Part shown: piece by piece, positions 1 through 5,965 of the stretch
Layout of the letters: each line of letters opens with the position of its first letter
How positions within the stretch are numbered: position 1 is the first letter of the stretch
NCBI GenBank assembly: GCA_016780695.1
Contig: JADHLK010000084.1
Coordinates: 1 to 6,264, forward strand
DNA from: Alphaproteobacteria bacterium
GTDB taxonomy: Bacteria > Pseudomonadota > Alphaproteobacteria > Puniceispirillales > Puniceispirillaceae
Length of the DNA: 6,264 bases
Direction: 5' to 3'
The notes under the pieces: model-generated
Told to the model about the DNA's origin: nothing
The model's database searches: none
Seen by the model: only the letters and a program-made list of their open reading frames with translations
Program-made: the position numbers and the translations under genes

Positions 1-33
1 TAAATCGGCTGGCTTGAAATGAGGGAGAGATGA
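1..33 (+). promoter_or_regulatory. Leader and ribosome binding site of the SDR gene
   Basis: A purine-rich Shine-Dalgarno sequence (AGGGAG, 22-27) lies 6 nt before the ATG at 34. All three forward frames are closed by position 22 (TAA 1-3, TGA 15-17, TGA 20-22), so any upstream gene on this strand must end before the SDR gene begins. If such a gene exists, the gap to the SDR gene could be as small as about 11 nt. No promoter or palindromic operator fits in these 33 bases, so the control region of the operon probably lies outside the window. Confidence 0.6.
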
Positions 34-798
34 ATGGAATTGCCCCGCACCCCATCCTTTGATCTGACCGGCAAAAGGGCATTTGTGGCAGGGGCGTCTT
101 CCGGCATTGGACTGGCTGGTGCGGTCGCTTTGGCCGAGGCCGGGGCTGAGCTGGTGCTGGCGGCCAGGCGGGCAGATCGGCTGGCTGAATTAGCTGCCGC
201 GCTGAAAGCAAAGGGGATGACCGCCTCTGTCCTGCCTTTGGATGTGACAGATATTCCTGCGATGCAGGCTGCTCTTGCAGAAGAAGGCCCGTTTGATATT
301 TTGCTGAATTCGGCGGGCCTCGCCCGGCACAGCCCGGCCAGTGTGACGGCAGAGGCTGATTTTGATGCGGTCGCCGACATCAATATCAAGGCAGCCTATT
401 TTTTGGCTCAAGCCGTTGCCAATGGGCTGATCGCAGCAGGCAAGCCCGGCTCACTTATCACTGTTTCCTCTCAAATGGCTAAGGTGGGCGGTATTGACCG
501 CGCGGTTTATGCGGCAACCAAGCACGCTGTGGAAGGATTTACCAAATCCATGGCAATCGAATGGGGGCGGCATGGTATTCGGGTCAATACGATATGCCCG
601 ACTTTTATTCTCACCGATCTTACCCGCTCCACTTTTGAGCAGCCGGAAAAGCGGGCCTGGATTGAGGCAAAGATAAAGCTCGGCCGGGTGGGTAAAGTAG
701 AAGATATCATGGGTGCGGTGCAGTTCCTTAGCTCTGATGCGGCTGCCTTGATAACCGGCTCAGCCCTGATGATAGATGGGGGGTGGACAGCTGAATGA
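34..798 (+). CDS. SDR family NAD(P)-dependent oxidoreductase
   Basis: A cytoplasmic classical short-chain dehydrogenase/reductase of 254 residues, the usual family length. It should interconvert an alcohol and a ketone with a nicotinamide cofactor; the substrate is unknown. The Rossmann glycine motif is GASSGIG (G20, G24, G26). Arg45 and Arg46 follow the second beta strand, which in this family favours NADP(H) over NAD(H). Asp70 sits in the adenine-binding DV pair, and NSAG (92-95) replaces the usual NNAG. The catalytic tetrad is Asn117, Ser146, Tyr159 and Lys163 (YAATK). The C-terminus carries the conserved DGGW element (about 248-251). The ATG at 34 has a good Shine-Dalgarno sequence at 22-27. 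The stop codon overlaps the start of the LacI-type gene by 4 nt, indicating translational coupling. Family and catalytic competence are clear; 3-oxoacyl-ACP reductase (FabG) is less likely given the catabolic neighbours. Confidence 0.93.
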   Translation: MELPRTPSFDLTGKRAFVAGASSGIGLAGAVALAEAGAELVLAARRADRLAELAAALKAKGMTASVLPLDVTDIPAMQAALAEEGPFDILLNSAGLARHSPASVTAEADFDAVADINIKAAYFLAQAVANGLIAAGKPGSLITVSSQMAKVGGIDRAVYAATKHAVEGFTKSMAIEWGRHGIRVNTICPTFILTDLTRSTFEQPEKRAWIEAKIKLGRVGKVEDIMGAVQFLSSDAAALITGSALMIDGGWTAE

Positions 799-1823
799 GT
801 AACAGCCGAATTACTGCCCAGCAGGTGGCGGCAGCCGCCGGGGTTTCGCAATCAGCAGTCAGCCGGGTTTTTACCCCCGGCGCTTCGGCCTCGCCGCGCA
901 CGGTTGCCAAGGTGCAACAGGCCGCGCGTGAGCTGGGCTACCGGCCCAACTCGCTGGCCCGTGCGATGGTCTCAGGCAAGAGCCGGATGATCGGGCTGGT
1001 GGTTGCCTATCTGCAAAACCAATTCTATCCGGATGCGATGGAAAAACTATCCAGCCAGCTGCAGGAAAAAGGCTATCACCTGCTGGTTTTTCTGGCTGCC
1101 CAGACAGATGGCGATATTGACCGGGTGGTCAGCGAAATTCTGGATTATCAGGTTGATGGCATTATCGCCGCCTCGGTCGCCATGTCCTCTGATCTGTCGG
1201 AAAGATGTCGCCAGATCGGTGTGCCGCTGGTGCTGTTTAATCGCTCGCAGGATGACCCGTCCCTGTCTTCTGTTACTTCTGATAATCGGGCAGGAGGTCG
1301 GCAGGTGGCTGAATTCCTCTTGGCAGGCGGGCATCAGCGCATCGCCTATATTGCGGGCTGGGAAGGGGCCTCTACCCAGCGTGACCGTGAGGCTGGCTTT
1401 GTTGCGGCCTTGCAGGCGGCTGGCCAGTCGCTCTATGCGCGGGCGGTGGGTAATTTCAAGCTGGAAGATGCAGCGGCTGCGACCCGCCAGCTGTTTGATG
1501 TGCCTGCCGGAGAAAGGCCGGATGCGGTGTTTGTGGCGAATGATCACATGGCGTTCAAAGTGATGGATGTGTTGCGATTTGAGCTGGGTCTGGCGGTGCC
1601 GGAAGAGGTATCTGTTGTCGGCTATGATGATGTTCAGGCGGCAGGCTGGCAGGCTTATGATCTGACCACTGTGCGCCAGCCTGCCAATCAGATGGTTAGC
1701 GAAACAGTGCGGCTTCTTCTGGCCCAGATAGAGGGAGAAAATACGCCGCCTAGCCAGATCGAAATTGGAGGGCCGCTGGTTCTGCGCGGCTCAGCCCGGA
1801 TAGCCAAAGGATGGAAAAGATGA
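795..1823 (+). CDS. LacI family transcriptional regulator
   Basis: A full-length LacI/GalR-type DNA-binding regulator of 342 residues. The N-terminal helix-turn-helix spans about residues 6-26 (ITAQQVAAAAGVSQSAVSRV), with the recognition helix at about 18-26. The hinge region follows at about 50-60. Met58 stands where LacI and PurR carry the leucine that intercalates into the operator centre. From residue 65 the protein is a periplasmic-binding-protein-like effector domain, with typical elements such as SDNRAGG (about 164-170), a QRDREAGF stretch near 200 and VVGYDD near 275. The effector is probably a small molecule linked to the pathway, but the sequence does not show which. The gene begins inside the stop of the SDR gene (ATGA, 795-798) with a Shine-Dalgarno-like GGTGGA at 782-787. 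It overlaps the next gene by 4 nt. As the second gene of the operon it probably autoregulates; no operator is visible in the window. Confidence 0.95.
   Translation: MSNSRITAQQVAAAAGVSQSAVSRVFTPGASASPRTVAKVQQAARELGYRPNSLARAMVSGKSRMIGLVVAYLQNQFYPDAMEKLSSQLQEKGYHLLVFLAAQTDGDIDRVVSEILDYQVDGIIAASVAMSSDLSERCRQIGVPLVLFNRSQDDPSLSSVTSDNRAGGRQVAEFLLAGGHQRIAYIAGWEGASTQRDREAGFVAALQAAGQSLYARAVGNFKLEDAAAATRQLFDVPAGERPDAVFVANDHMAFKVMDVLRFELGLAVPEEVSVVGYDDVQAAGWQAYDLTTVRQPANQMVSETVRLLLAQIEGENTPPSQIEIGGPLVLRGSARIAKGWKR
1806..1811 (+). promoter_or_regulatory. Ribosome binding site that decides the start of the SnoaL-like gene
   Basis: AAAGGA ends 8 nt before the ATG at 1820 but directly abuts or overlaps the in-frame ATG at 1811. 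Only the downstream start has usable spacing. That start also recreates the ATGA overlap seen at the previous junction. Confidence 0.65.
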
Positions 1824-2803
1824 AAGGTTTTGATAAGAAATTCAGGGATTTTCCAGATTATATTCTGGGTATAACCAAGGAAATATGGGAAGATCGCGGG
1901 ATTGCGACACTCAACCATTATTATGGCGAGGATATGTATCTGCGGATGCCGATGGGGGCCTATCGCGGCAATCAGGGGGTGATTGCCAAAACGATGGGCA
2001 CGCTGGTGGAATTTCCAGATCGTCAGCTACTGGGAGAGGATGTGATCTGGTCCGGCGATCCAGAAGCCGGAATGCTCAGCTCGCACCGGCTATATTGCAC
2101 CGGCACGCATCTGGGTGAGAGCCAGTTTGGTCCGGCAACTGGCAAAAGCGTGCATTTTAGGGCAATCGCAGATTGTTATGCGATCAATAACAGCATAACC
2201 GATGAATGGCTGGTGCGCGATTATGGCGGTATTGCCAAACAGCTGGGCTGGACTGCCGAAGAGGCGGCTGCAAAAATTATCAAAGATGAGGGCGGGCTGG
2301 ATAAGTGTGAGCCACCGCTTACCCCGGTAAATGATCTGGAAGGGCCCTATAAGGGGCGCGGCAATGACAATGAATGGGGCGCGCGCTATGCAGATATTCT
2401 GAACCGGATCATGGCTGCTGATCTGGCCGTGATACCAGCAGAATATGACCGGGCTATTCACGCCGAATATCCGGGCCAGATCTCTGCCAGAGGCTGGTCA
2501 GAGGTGGATAGATTCTGGATCGGCCTGCGCTCCAGCTTTCCATCCGCGCAATTTCGCATTGACCATCAGATAGGCCGCGAGGATACGATGATGCCGCCAC
2601 GGGCAGCATTGCGCTGGTCCTTGCATGGTCGCCATGATGGCTGGGGCAGCTTTGGCCGACCTACCGGGGCAGAGGTCTATATTATGGGAATGTGCCATGC
2701 GGAATTTGGCGCGCTGGTCTCAGATGAGGTGCGGTTGCGGCGCGAATTTGCACTTTATGATGAAGTGGCTATCTGGAAACAGATATTGATGCAGACAGGC
2801 TAG
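1820..2803 (+). CDS. Tandem SnoaL/NTF2-like domain protein
   Basis: A cytoplasmic protein of 327 residues made of two SnoaL-like (NTF2-fold, cone-shaped alpha+beta barrel) domains in one chain. The first covers roughly residues 10-145; its core has a GTH motif (95-97) and an ATGK turn (106-109), followed by a segment ending in a QLGW element, as in SnoaL-like polyketide cyclases. The second covers roughly 185-325 and repeats the pattern with HGRHDGWGSFGRPTG (269-283). The linker is charged and proline-rich. Members of this fold act as cyclases, isomerases, dehydratases or ligand binders, so the reaction cannot be named. No signal peptide or membrane segment is seen. The start at 1820 is preferred over 1811 because of Shine-Dalgarno spacing and the 4-nt overlap with the regulator stop. 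The cupin gene follows after 9 nt. The fold call is from motif pattern only. Confidence 0.78.
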   Translation: MKGFDKKFRDFPDYILGITKEIWEDRGIATLNHYYGEDMYLRMPMGAYRGNQGVIAKTMGTLVEFPDRQLLGEDVIWSGDPEAGMLSSHRLYCTGTHLGESQFGPATGKSVHFRAIADCYAINNSITDEWLVRDYGGIAKQLGWTAEEAAAKIIKDEGGLDKCEPPLTPVNDLEGPYKGRGNDNEWGARYADILNRIMAADLAVIPAEYDRAIHAEYPGQISARGWSEVDRFWIGLRSSFPSAQFRIDHQIGREDTMMPPRAALRWSLHGRHDGWGSFGRPTGAEVYIMGMCHAEFGALVSDEVRLRREFALYDEVAIWKQILMQTG

Positions 2804-2812
2804 GACCGGGGC

Positions 2813-3811
2813 ATGGAAAACAGGCTGACCGCAGAACAGATGGAAGCCCGCATCGTGCGCTATGGGGAATTGGTTCCCTGCCGCACGGCTTTTATTGATG
2901 CCCACACCCCCGGGTCAGATCAGAAAGAGAATTTTACCATCATCGGCGGCGGTGTCTCAGAAGCAGCTGATCAGTATGTGCATATTGAGGAAACACCGGG
3001 ATTCAATATCGGTGCGGCAGGCCAGCCGCCAAAATGTCGTAATTCCCTGCACTCCCATCGCACGGCAGAAGTGTTCTTTGTGCTGTCCGGGCGCTGGCGT
3101 TTCTTTTGGGGCAATGAGGGCCGGGACGGGGCGGTGGTGCTGGAAAAAGGAGATGTGATCAATATCCCGACCGGCATTTTCCGGGGTTTTGAGAATATCG
3201 GCACAGATTACGCGATGATCATGGCCATTCTGGGCGGGGATGATGCCGGGGGCGGTGTTGTCTGGGCCCCGCAAGTGTTGGAAGAAGCCCGCGCCCATGG
3301 CCTGATACTGGGCGAGAATGGCGTTCTTTATGACAGCAAGAAAGGGGCGCAGCTGCCGGACACTGTCGGGCCGATGCCGCTATTGGATGCCGCGCAGATG
3401 GCCCTGTTTCCAAAAGTCAGCGCAGCCGAATTTGTGCCCCGTTTTGTGGCCCGCTATTGGGATATGATGGCGCTGGCAGACGGCCAGCCGGCTCCGGTCA
3501 TCGGGGCAGAGGGACTGCTGAGAGACCGGCCCGGCTTTGAGCTGGATTTGCTGCGCGAGACTTCACTCAGCAGCGGTTATACCACGGACCGCCATGAAGT
3601 CCTGATGGTGCTGCAGGGGCATTGGACTTTGTCTTGGGAGGGGGGCTCGGTTGTTCTGGCAGCCGGGGATACCTGTGCAGTGCCCCCCGGCCTTAACCGG
3701 CATCTGGCCCCGTCCATGAGCGGTGAGGCCAGTCTCTTTCGGGTTCGCAATACAGATGATCCGGCAGGCCCGACACTTGATTTTCCAACAGCCGGGCGCA
3801 GCCGTCCATAG
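2813..3811 (+). CDS. Two-domain cupin protein
   Basis: A 332-residue bicupin. The N-terminal cupin fits the family consensus: His80, His82 and Glu86, then Gly93 at the expected spacing, and a second motif PTGIFRGFEN (119-128). In the second motif the usual last metal-binding histidine is Arg124. This leaves a possible 2-His-1-Glu site. The C-terminal cupin (about 235-312) keeps Glu262 and Gly269 but lacks the HxH pair; His261 and His297 are each displaced by one position, so its metal site looks degenerate. Bicupins include gentisate-type ring-cleaving dioxygenases, oxalate decarboxylases and sugar isomerases; the altered ligands argue against assigning any of these. There is no signal peptide. 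The Shine-Dalgarno AGGA (2802-2805) overlaps the stop codon of the preceding gene, and its position supports the ATG at 2813. The gene is probably co-transcribed with the SnoaL-like gene before it and the MetE-like gene after it. Fold is confident, function unknown. Confidence 0.85.
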   Translation: MENRLTAEQMEARIVRYGELVPCRTAFIDAHTPGSDQKENFTIIGGGVSEAADQYVHIEETPGFNIGAAGQPPKCRNSLHSHRTAEVFFVLSGRWRFFWGNEGRDGAVVLEKGDVINIPTGIFRGFENIGTDYAMIMAILGGDDAGGGVVWAPQVLEEARAHGLILGENGVLYDSKKGAQLPDTVGPMPLLDAAQMALFPKVSAAEFVPRFVARYWDMMALADGQPAPVIGAEGLLRDRPGFELDLLRETSLSSGYTTDRHEVLMVLQGHWTLSWEGGSVVLAAGDTCAVPPGLNRHLAPSMSGEASLFRVRNTDDPAGPTLDFPTAGRSRP

Positions 3812-3825
3812 CCAGCAAACGCCTT

Positions 3826-3834
3826 GAGGGGAGG
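3826..3834 (+). promoter_or_regulatory. Strong ribosome binding site of the MetE-like gene
   Basis: GAGGGGAGG lies 5 nt before the ATG at 3840 and is the strongest Shine-Dalgarno sequence in the window. It fixes the start. It lies between GCCT (3821-3824) and AGGC (3832-3835), which could form a weak 4-bp hairpin partly hiding the site; the stem is too short to claim regulation. Confidence 0.7.
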
Positions 3835-3839
3835 CCCAA

Positions 3840-4973
3840 ATGCACAGGATACTGACCAGCCATGTAGGCTCTTTGCCGCGCAGCCAAAAGGTAGTTGATT
3901 TTATTTTCGCCCGCGAACGCGAAGAAACCTATGATCAGGCCGCGTTTGATGCCTGTATGAAAGAGGCCTGTGCCGAGACAGTGCGGCGCCAGCGTGCGGC
4001 CGGCATTGATATAGTCTCTGATGGGGAGACTTCAAAAATCTCCTATGCCACCTATGTCAAAGATCGCTATACCGGTTTTTCCGGTGACAGCCCGCGCAAC
4101 GCACCAGCTGATCTCAAGCAATTTCCCGGCTTTTTGCAACGCTTGGCGGATGATGGGGGCACGCCGCAATATGCGCGCCCCAGATGCACTGGGCCGGTGG
4201 TGTCAAAAGGTCAGGAAGAGCTGCAAAAGGATATTGCCAATCTGAAAGCCGGCATGGCAGCCTGCGGGGCTGGGCGCGGCTTTATGAACGCCGCTTCTCC
4301 GGGGGTTATCTCACTGTTTTTGCAAAATGATTACTATCCCAACCGAGAGGCTTATTTGGCTGCTCTGGCTGATGCGATGAAGGCAGAATATGAGACGATT
4401 GTTGCGGCCGGGCTTGATCTGCAGCTGGATTGCCCGGATTTGGCGCTGGCCCGGCATATGCTGTTCGCAGATATGAGTGATGCGGAATTTGTCCAGATTG
4501 CCGGTCTTCATGTGGAGGCGTTAAACCATGCCTTGAGGGATATTGATCCGGCGTGCGTGCGGGTGCATATCTGCTGGGGCAATTATGAAGGCCCGCATAT
4601 TTGCGATATTGATATGGGCCAAGTATTTCCGGTATTGATGGGCACACGGGCGCGCTACCTGCTGTTTGAGACATCCAACCCGCGCCATGCCCATGAATGG
4701 GCTGTGTTTGCCGAGCGCAAATCTGAAATACCTGAGGATAAAATACTGATGCCCGGCGTTATAGACAGCACCACTAATTTTGTTGAACATCCAGAATTGA
4801 TTGCCCAGCGGCTGCAGCGTTTTATTGATATTGTCGGGGCTGAGCGGGTGATAGCTGGTTCTGATTGCGGCTTTGGCACCTTTGCCGGATTTGGCGCGGT
4901 GGACCCGGATATTGCCTGGGCCAAGCTGGCGAGCCTTGCGGAAGGGGCAGCCCGGGCCAGCGGCCAACGCTGA
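3840..4973 (+). CDS. MetE C-terminal-like zinc methyl/alkyltransferase (methionine synthase II family)
   Basis: A 377-residue protein matching only the C-terminal catalytic barrel of cobalamin-independent methionine synthase, about half the length of classical MetE. It starts with the family's HVGSLPR element (8-14). The zinc ligands are all present: His243 and Cys245 (VHICWGN), Glu277 (LFETSN) and Cys343 (SDCGFGT). Glu63 (DGET) and Asp197 (LDCPD) align with the MetE residues that hold the homocysteine amino group. The MetE proton-relay histidine region reads VIDSTTN (307-313), so that histidine appears to be replaced by a threonine. Relatives include core methionine synthases and epoxyalkane:coenzyme M transferase, which activate a thiol on zinc. 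Here the protein may move a methyl or alkyl group between the pathway substrate and a thiol; the actual donor and acceptor are not shown by the sequence. It lies 28 nt after the cupin gene and is the last gene of the tight cluster. True de novo methionine synthesis is less likely in this context. Confidence 0.88.
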   Translation: MHRILTSHVGSLPRSQKVVDFIFAREREETYDQAAFDACMKEACAETVRRQRAAGIDIVSDGETSKISYATYVKDRYTGFSGDSPRNAPADLKQFPGFLQRLADDGGTPQYARPRCTGPVVSKGQEELQKDIANLKAGMAACGAGRGFMNAASPGVISLFLQNDYYPNREAYLAALADAMKAEYETIVAAGLDLQLDCPDLALARHMLFADMSDAEFVQIAGLHVEALNHALRDIDPACVRVHICWGNYEGPHICDIDMGQVFPVLMGTRARYLLFETSNPRHAHEWAVFAERKSEIPEDKILMPGVIDSTTNFVEHPELIAQRLQRFIDIVGAERVIAGSDCGFGTFAGFGAVDPDIAWAKLASLAEGAARASGQR

Positions 4974-4991
4974 AGGCTGACCATCTGTCTG

Positions 4992-5007
4992 CCGGGTTTG
5001 GTCCCGG
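4992..5007 (+). repeat. Short GC-rich inverted repeat after the MetE-like gene
   Basis: CCGGG (4992-4996) and CCCGG (5003-5007) can pair around a 6-nt loop, 18 nt after the stop codon. No T-tract follows, so this is not a canonical intrinsic terminator. GCCGGG (4991-4996) could instead pair with CCCGGC at 5036-5041. Confidence 0.4.
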
Positions 5008-5056
5008 AGGCCAGCCGATAATTTTGCATGACCCGCCCGGCAATTCGTTGCATAAT

Positions 5057-5073
5057 CGGTTAGGGCGCAACCG
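5057..5073 (+). repeat. Short inverted repeat upstream of the TDO-family gene
   Basis: CGGTT (5057-5061) and AACCG (5069-5073) are perfect 5-bp arms around a 7-nt centre (AGGGCGC). The arms follow directly on the CATAAT hexamer. It could be an operator half-site pair or an RNA hairpin, but arms this short also arise by chance. Confidence 0.35.
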
Positions 5074-5137
5074 GTCTGGCCTGCAATGCGGCTCTGGTCT
5101 GGCGGGCGCGGATAATAGTTTTGAAAAAGGCACCAAG

Positions 5138-5923
5138 ATGGCAGAAGCAGACAATCCGGCTGAAGGCTCACCGCAATTTGACTATGCCTATCACCTGCGG
5201 CTGGATCAGCTGCTGACCTCCCTGCGACAGGTCACTCCGCACCCGGAGGAGCATCTGTTCCTTACCGTACATCATGTGATGGAATTATGGTTCAAGCATT
5301 TGATCTTTGATCTGGAGCGGATTGTGCCGCTGCTGGATGCGGACAAATTGGCTGAGGCAAATTGGCTGCTGGTTCGTATTGGCAAGATTCTATCGCTGGC
5401 AGAGGCCCATTGGCCAGTTCTGGAGACAATGACAGCTGCTGATTTTGCTGAATTCCGCCCGTATTTAACCGGAGCTTCTGGAATGCAGTCTCGCCAGTTC
5501 CGTCAGGTGGAGGTGATGATAGGCCTGCATCAAACAGCTGGCGAAGATTATTGCAAGCGCACTGAAAGCCTCTGGCCCGGCATGATAGAGGAATATCCCC
5601 GCAGCCTGCGTGATGCGTTTTTTGCTGTTTTTGACCGGGCCGATCTCTCTTTGCTGGAGATCTATAAAAACCGCTGGCAGCAGCATCAGCTGTTTCAGCT
5701 GGCTGAAAACGCCTTTGAGATTGATCGTGCCTTCCAATCCTGGCGGCATCGACATATCTTGATGGTCAGGCGGCAAATCGGCATCCGGGCCCGTGGCACT
5801 GGCGGCACCTTTTTCAAGGATTATCTGGCCAGCACCACCCACTATTATTTCTTTCCCGAATTATTCGAATTCCGTGACCAGCTGACTGAGGATGCGGGCG
5901 GCGATGTGATGCAAGGGGACTAG
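5138..5923 (+). CDS. Tryptophan 2,3-dioxygenase family protein
   Basis: A 261-residue cytoplasmic haem dioxygenase of the TDO family, whose classical member turns L-tryptophan into N-formylkynurenine. Phe41 and His45 lie in the conserved FLTVHHVMELWFK segment (41-53); His45 aligns with the distal active-site His55 of the Xanthomonas campestris enzyme. SGMQSRQFR (114-122) carries Arg122, which should bind the substrate carboxylate. His206 in the WRHRH segment is the expected proximal haem ligand. RGTGGT (219-224) contains Thr221, expected to bind the substrate ammonium group. One residue more than in classical TDO separates His206 from the GTGG motif, and the residues after GTGG (TFFKDYL) differ from the usual GTGGSSG. 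The start at 5138 is chosen for its Shine-Dalgarno sequence (5123-5130) and because the protein similarity begins there; the frame stays open upstream only as chance overlap. The family is clear, but strict tryptophan specificity is not. No kynureninase or other kynurenine gene lies in the window. Confidence 0.9.
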   Translation: MAEADNPAEGSPQFDYAYHLRLDQLLTSLRQVTPHPEEHLFLTVHHVMELWFKHLIFDLERIVPLLDADKLAEANWLLVRIGKILSLAEAHWPVLETMTAADFAEFRPYLTGASGMQSRQFRQVEVMIGLHQTAGEDYCKRTESLWPGMIEEYPRSLRDAFFAVFDRADLSLLEIYKNRWQQHQLFQLAENAFEIDRAFQSWRHRHILMVRRQIGIRARGTGGTFFKDYLASTTHYYFFPELFEFRDQLTEDAGGDVMQGD

Positions 5924-5965
5924 CTGGCTTGCGGCAGCTGGCCAGACTGGAGAGAGAGGGGGGCG

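Larger units (their letters stand above)
4974..5137 (+). other. Intergenic region between the MetE-like and TDO-family genes
   Basis: This 164-nt gap is the largest in the window. It holds two short inverted repeats (4992-5007 and 5057-5073), two copies of TTGCAT (5024-5029 and 5049-5054), and -10-like hexamers GATAAT (5017-5022 and 5111-5116) and CATAAT (5051-5056). None of these hexamers has a good -35 partner at 16-18 bp spacing: TTGCAT at 5024 is 21 bp from CATAAT. The region ends with the Shine-Dalgarno GAAAAAGG (5123-5130) of the dioxygenase gene. It may hold a weak internal promoter or processing site, or the whole cluster may be read through. Confidence 0.5.

Noticed and set aside
30..62. 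Alternative ATG at 30 as the first gene start
   Set aside because: That frame meets a stop after about ten codons. The ATG at 34 opens the SDR frame.
1047..1547. 166-codon open frame on the - strand inside the LacI-type gene
   Set aside because: It is antisense to a clear full-length regulator, with no motif or ribosome binding site noted.
4992..5007. Intrinsic terminator after the MetE-like gene
   Set aside because: The 5-bp stem is not followed by a T-tract, so only an inverted repeat is reported.
5024..5056. Sigma-70 promoter TTGCAT / CATAAT
   Set aside because: The 21-bp spacer is too long, and no better -35 partner exists for any -10-like hexamer nearby.
4865..5137. N-terminal extension of the TDO-family protein by up to 91 residues
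   Set aside because: The frame is open, but it overlaps the end of the MetE-like gene, has no family similarity, and the ATG at 5138 has a good Shine-Dalgarno sequence.
4521..5171. 216-codon open frame on the - strand
   Set aside because: It lies antisense over the MetE-like gene and the intergenic gap. Its translation is rich in Arg, Pro and Gln with no recognisable domain, as expected for a shadow of a GC-rich gene.
5922..5942. Direct repeat AGCTGGC in the gap before the hydrolase gene
   Set aside because: Seven bases repeated once is within chance, and no further copies or structure support a function.
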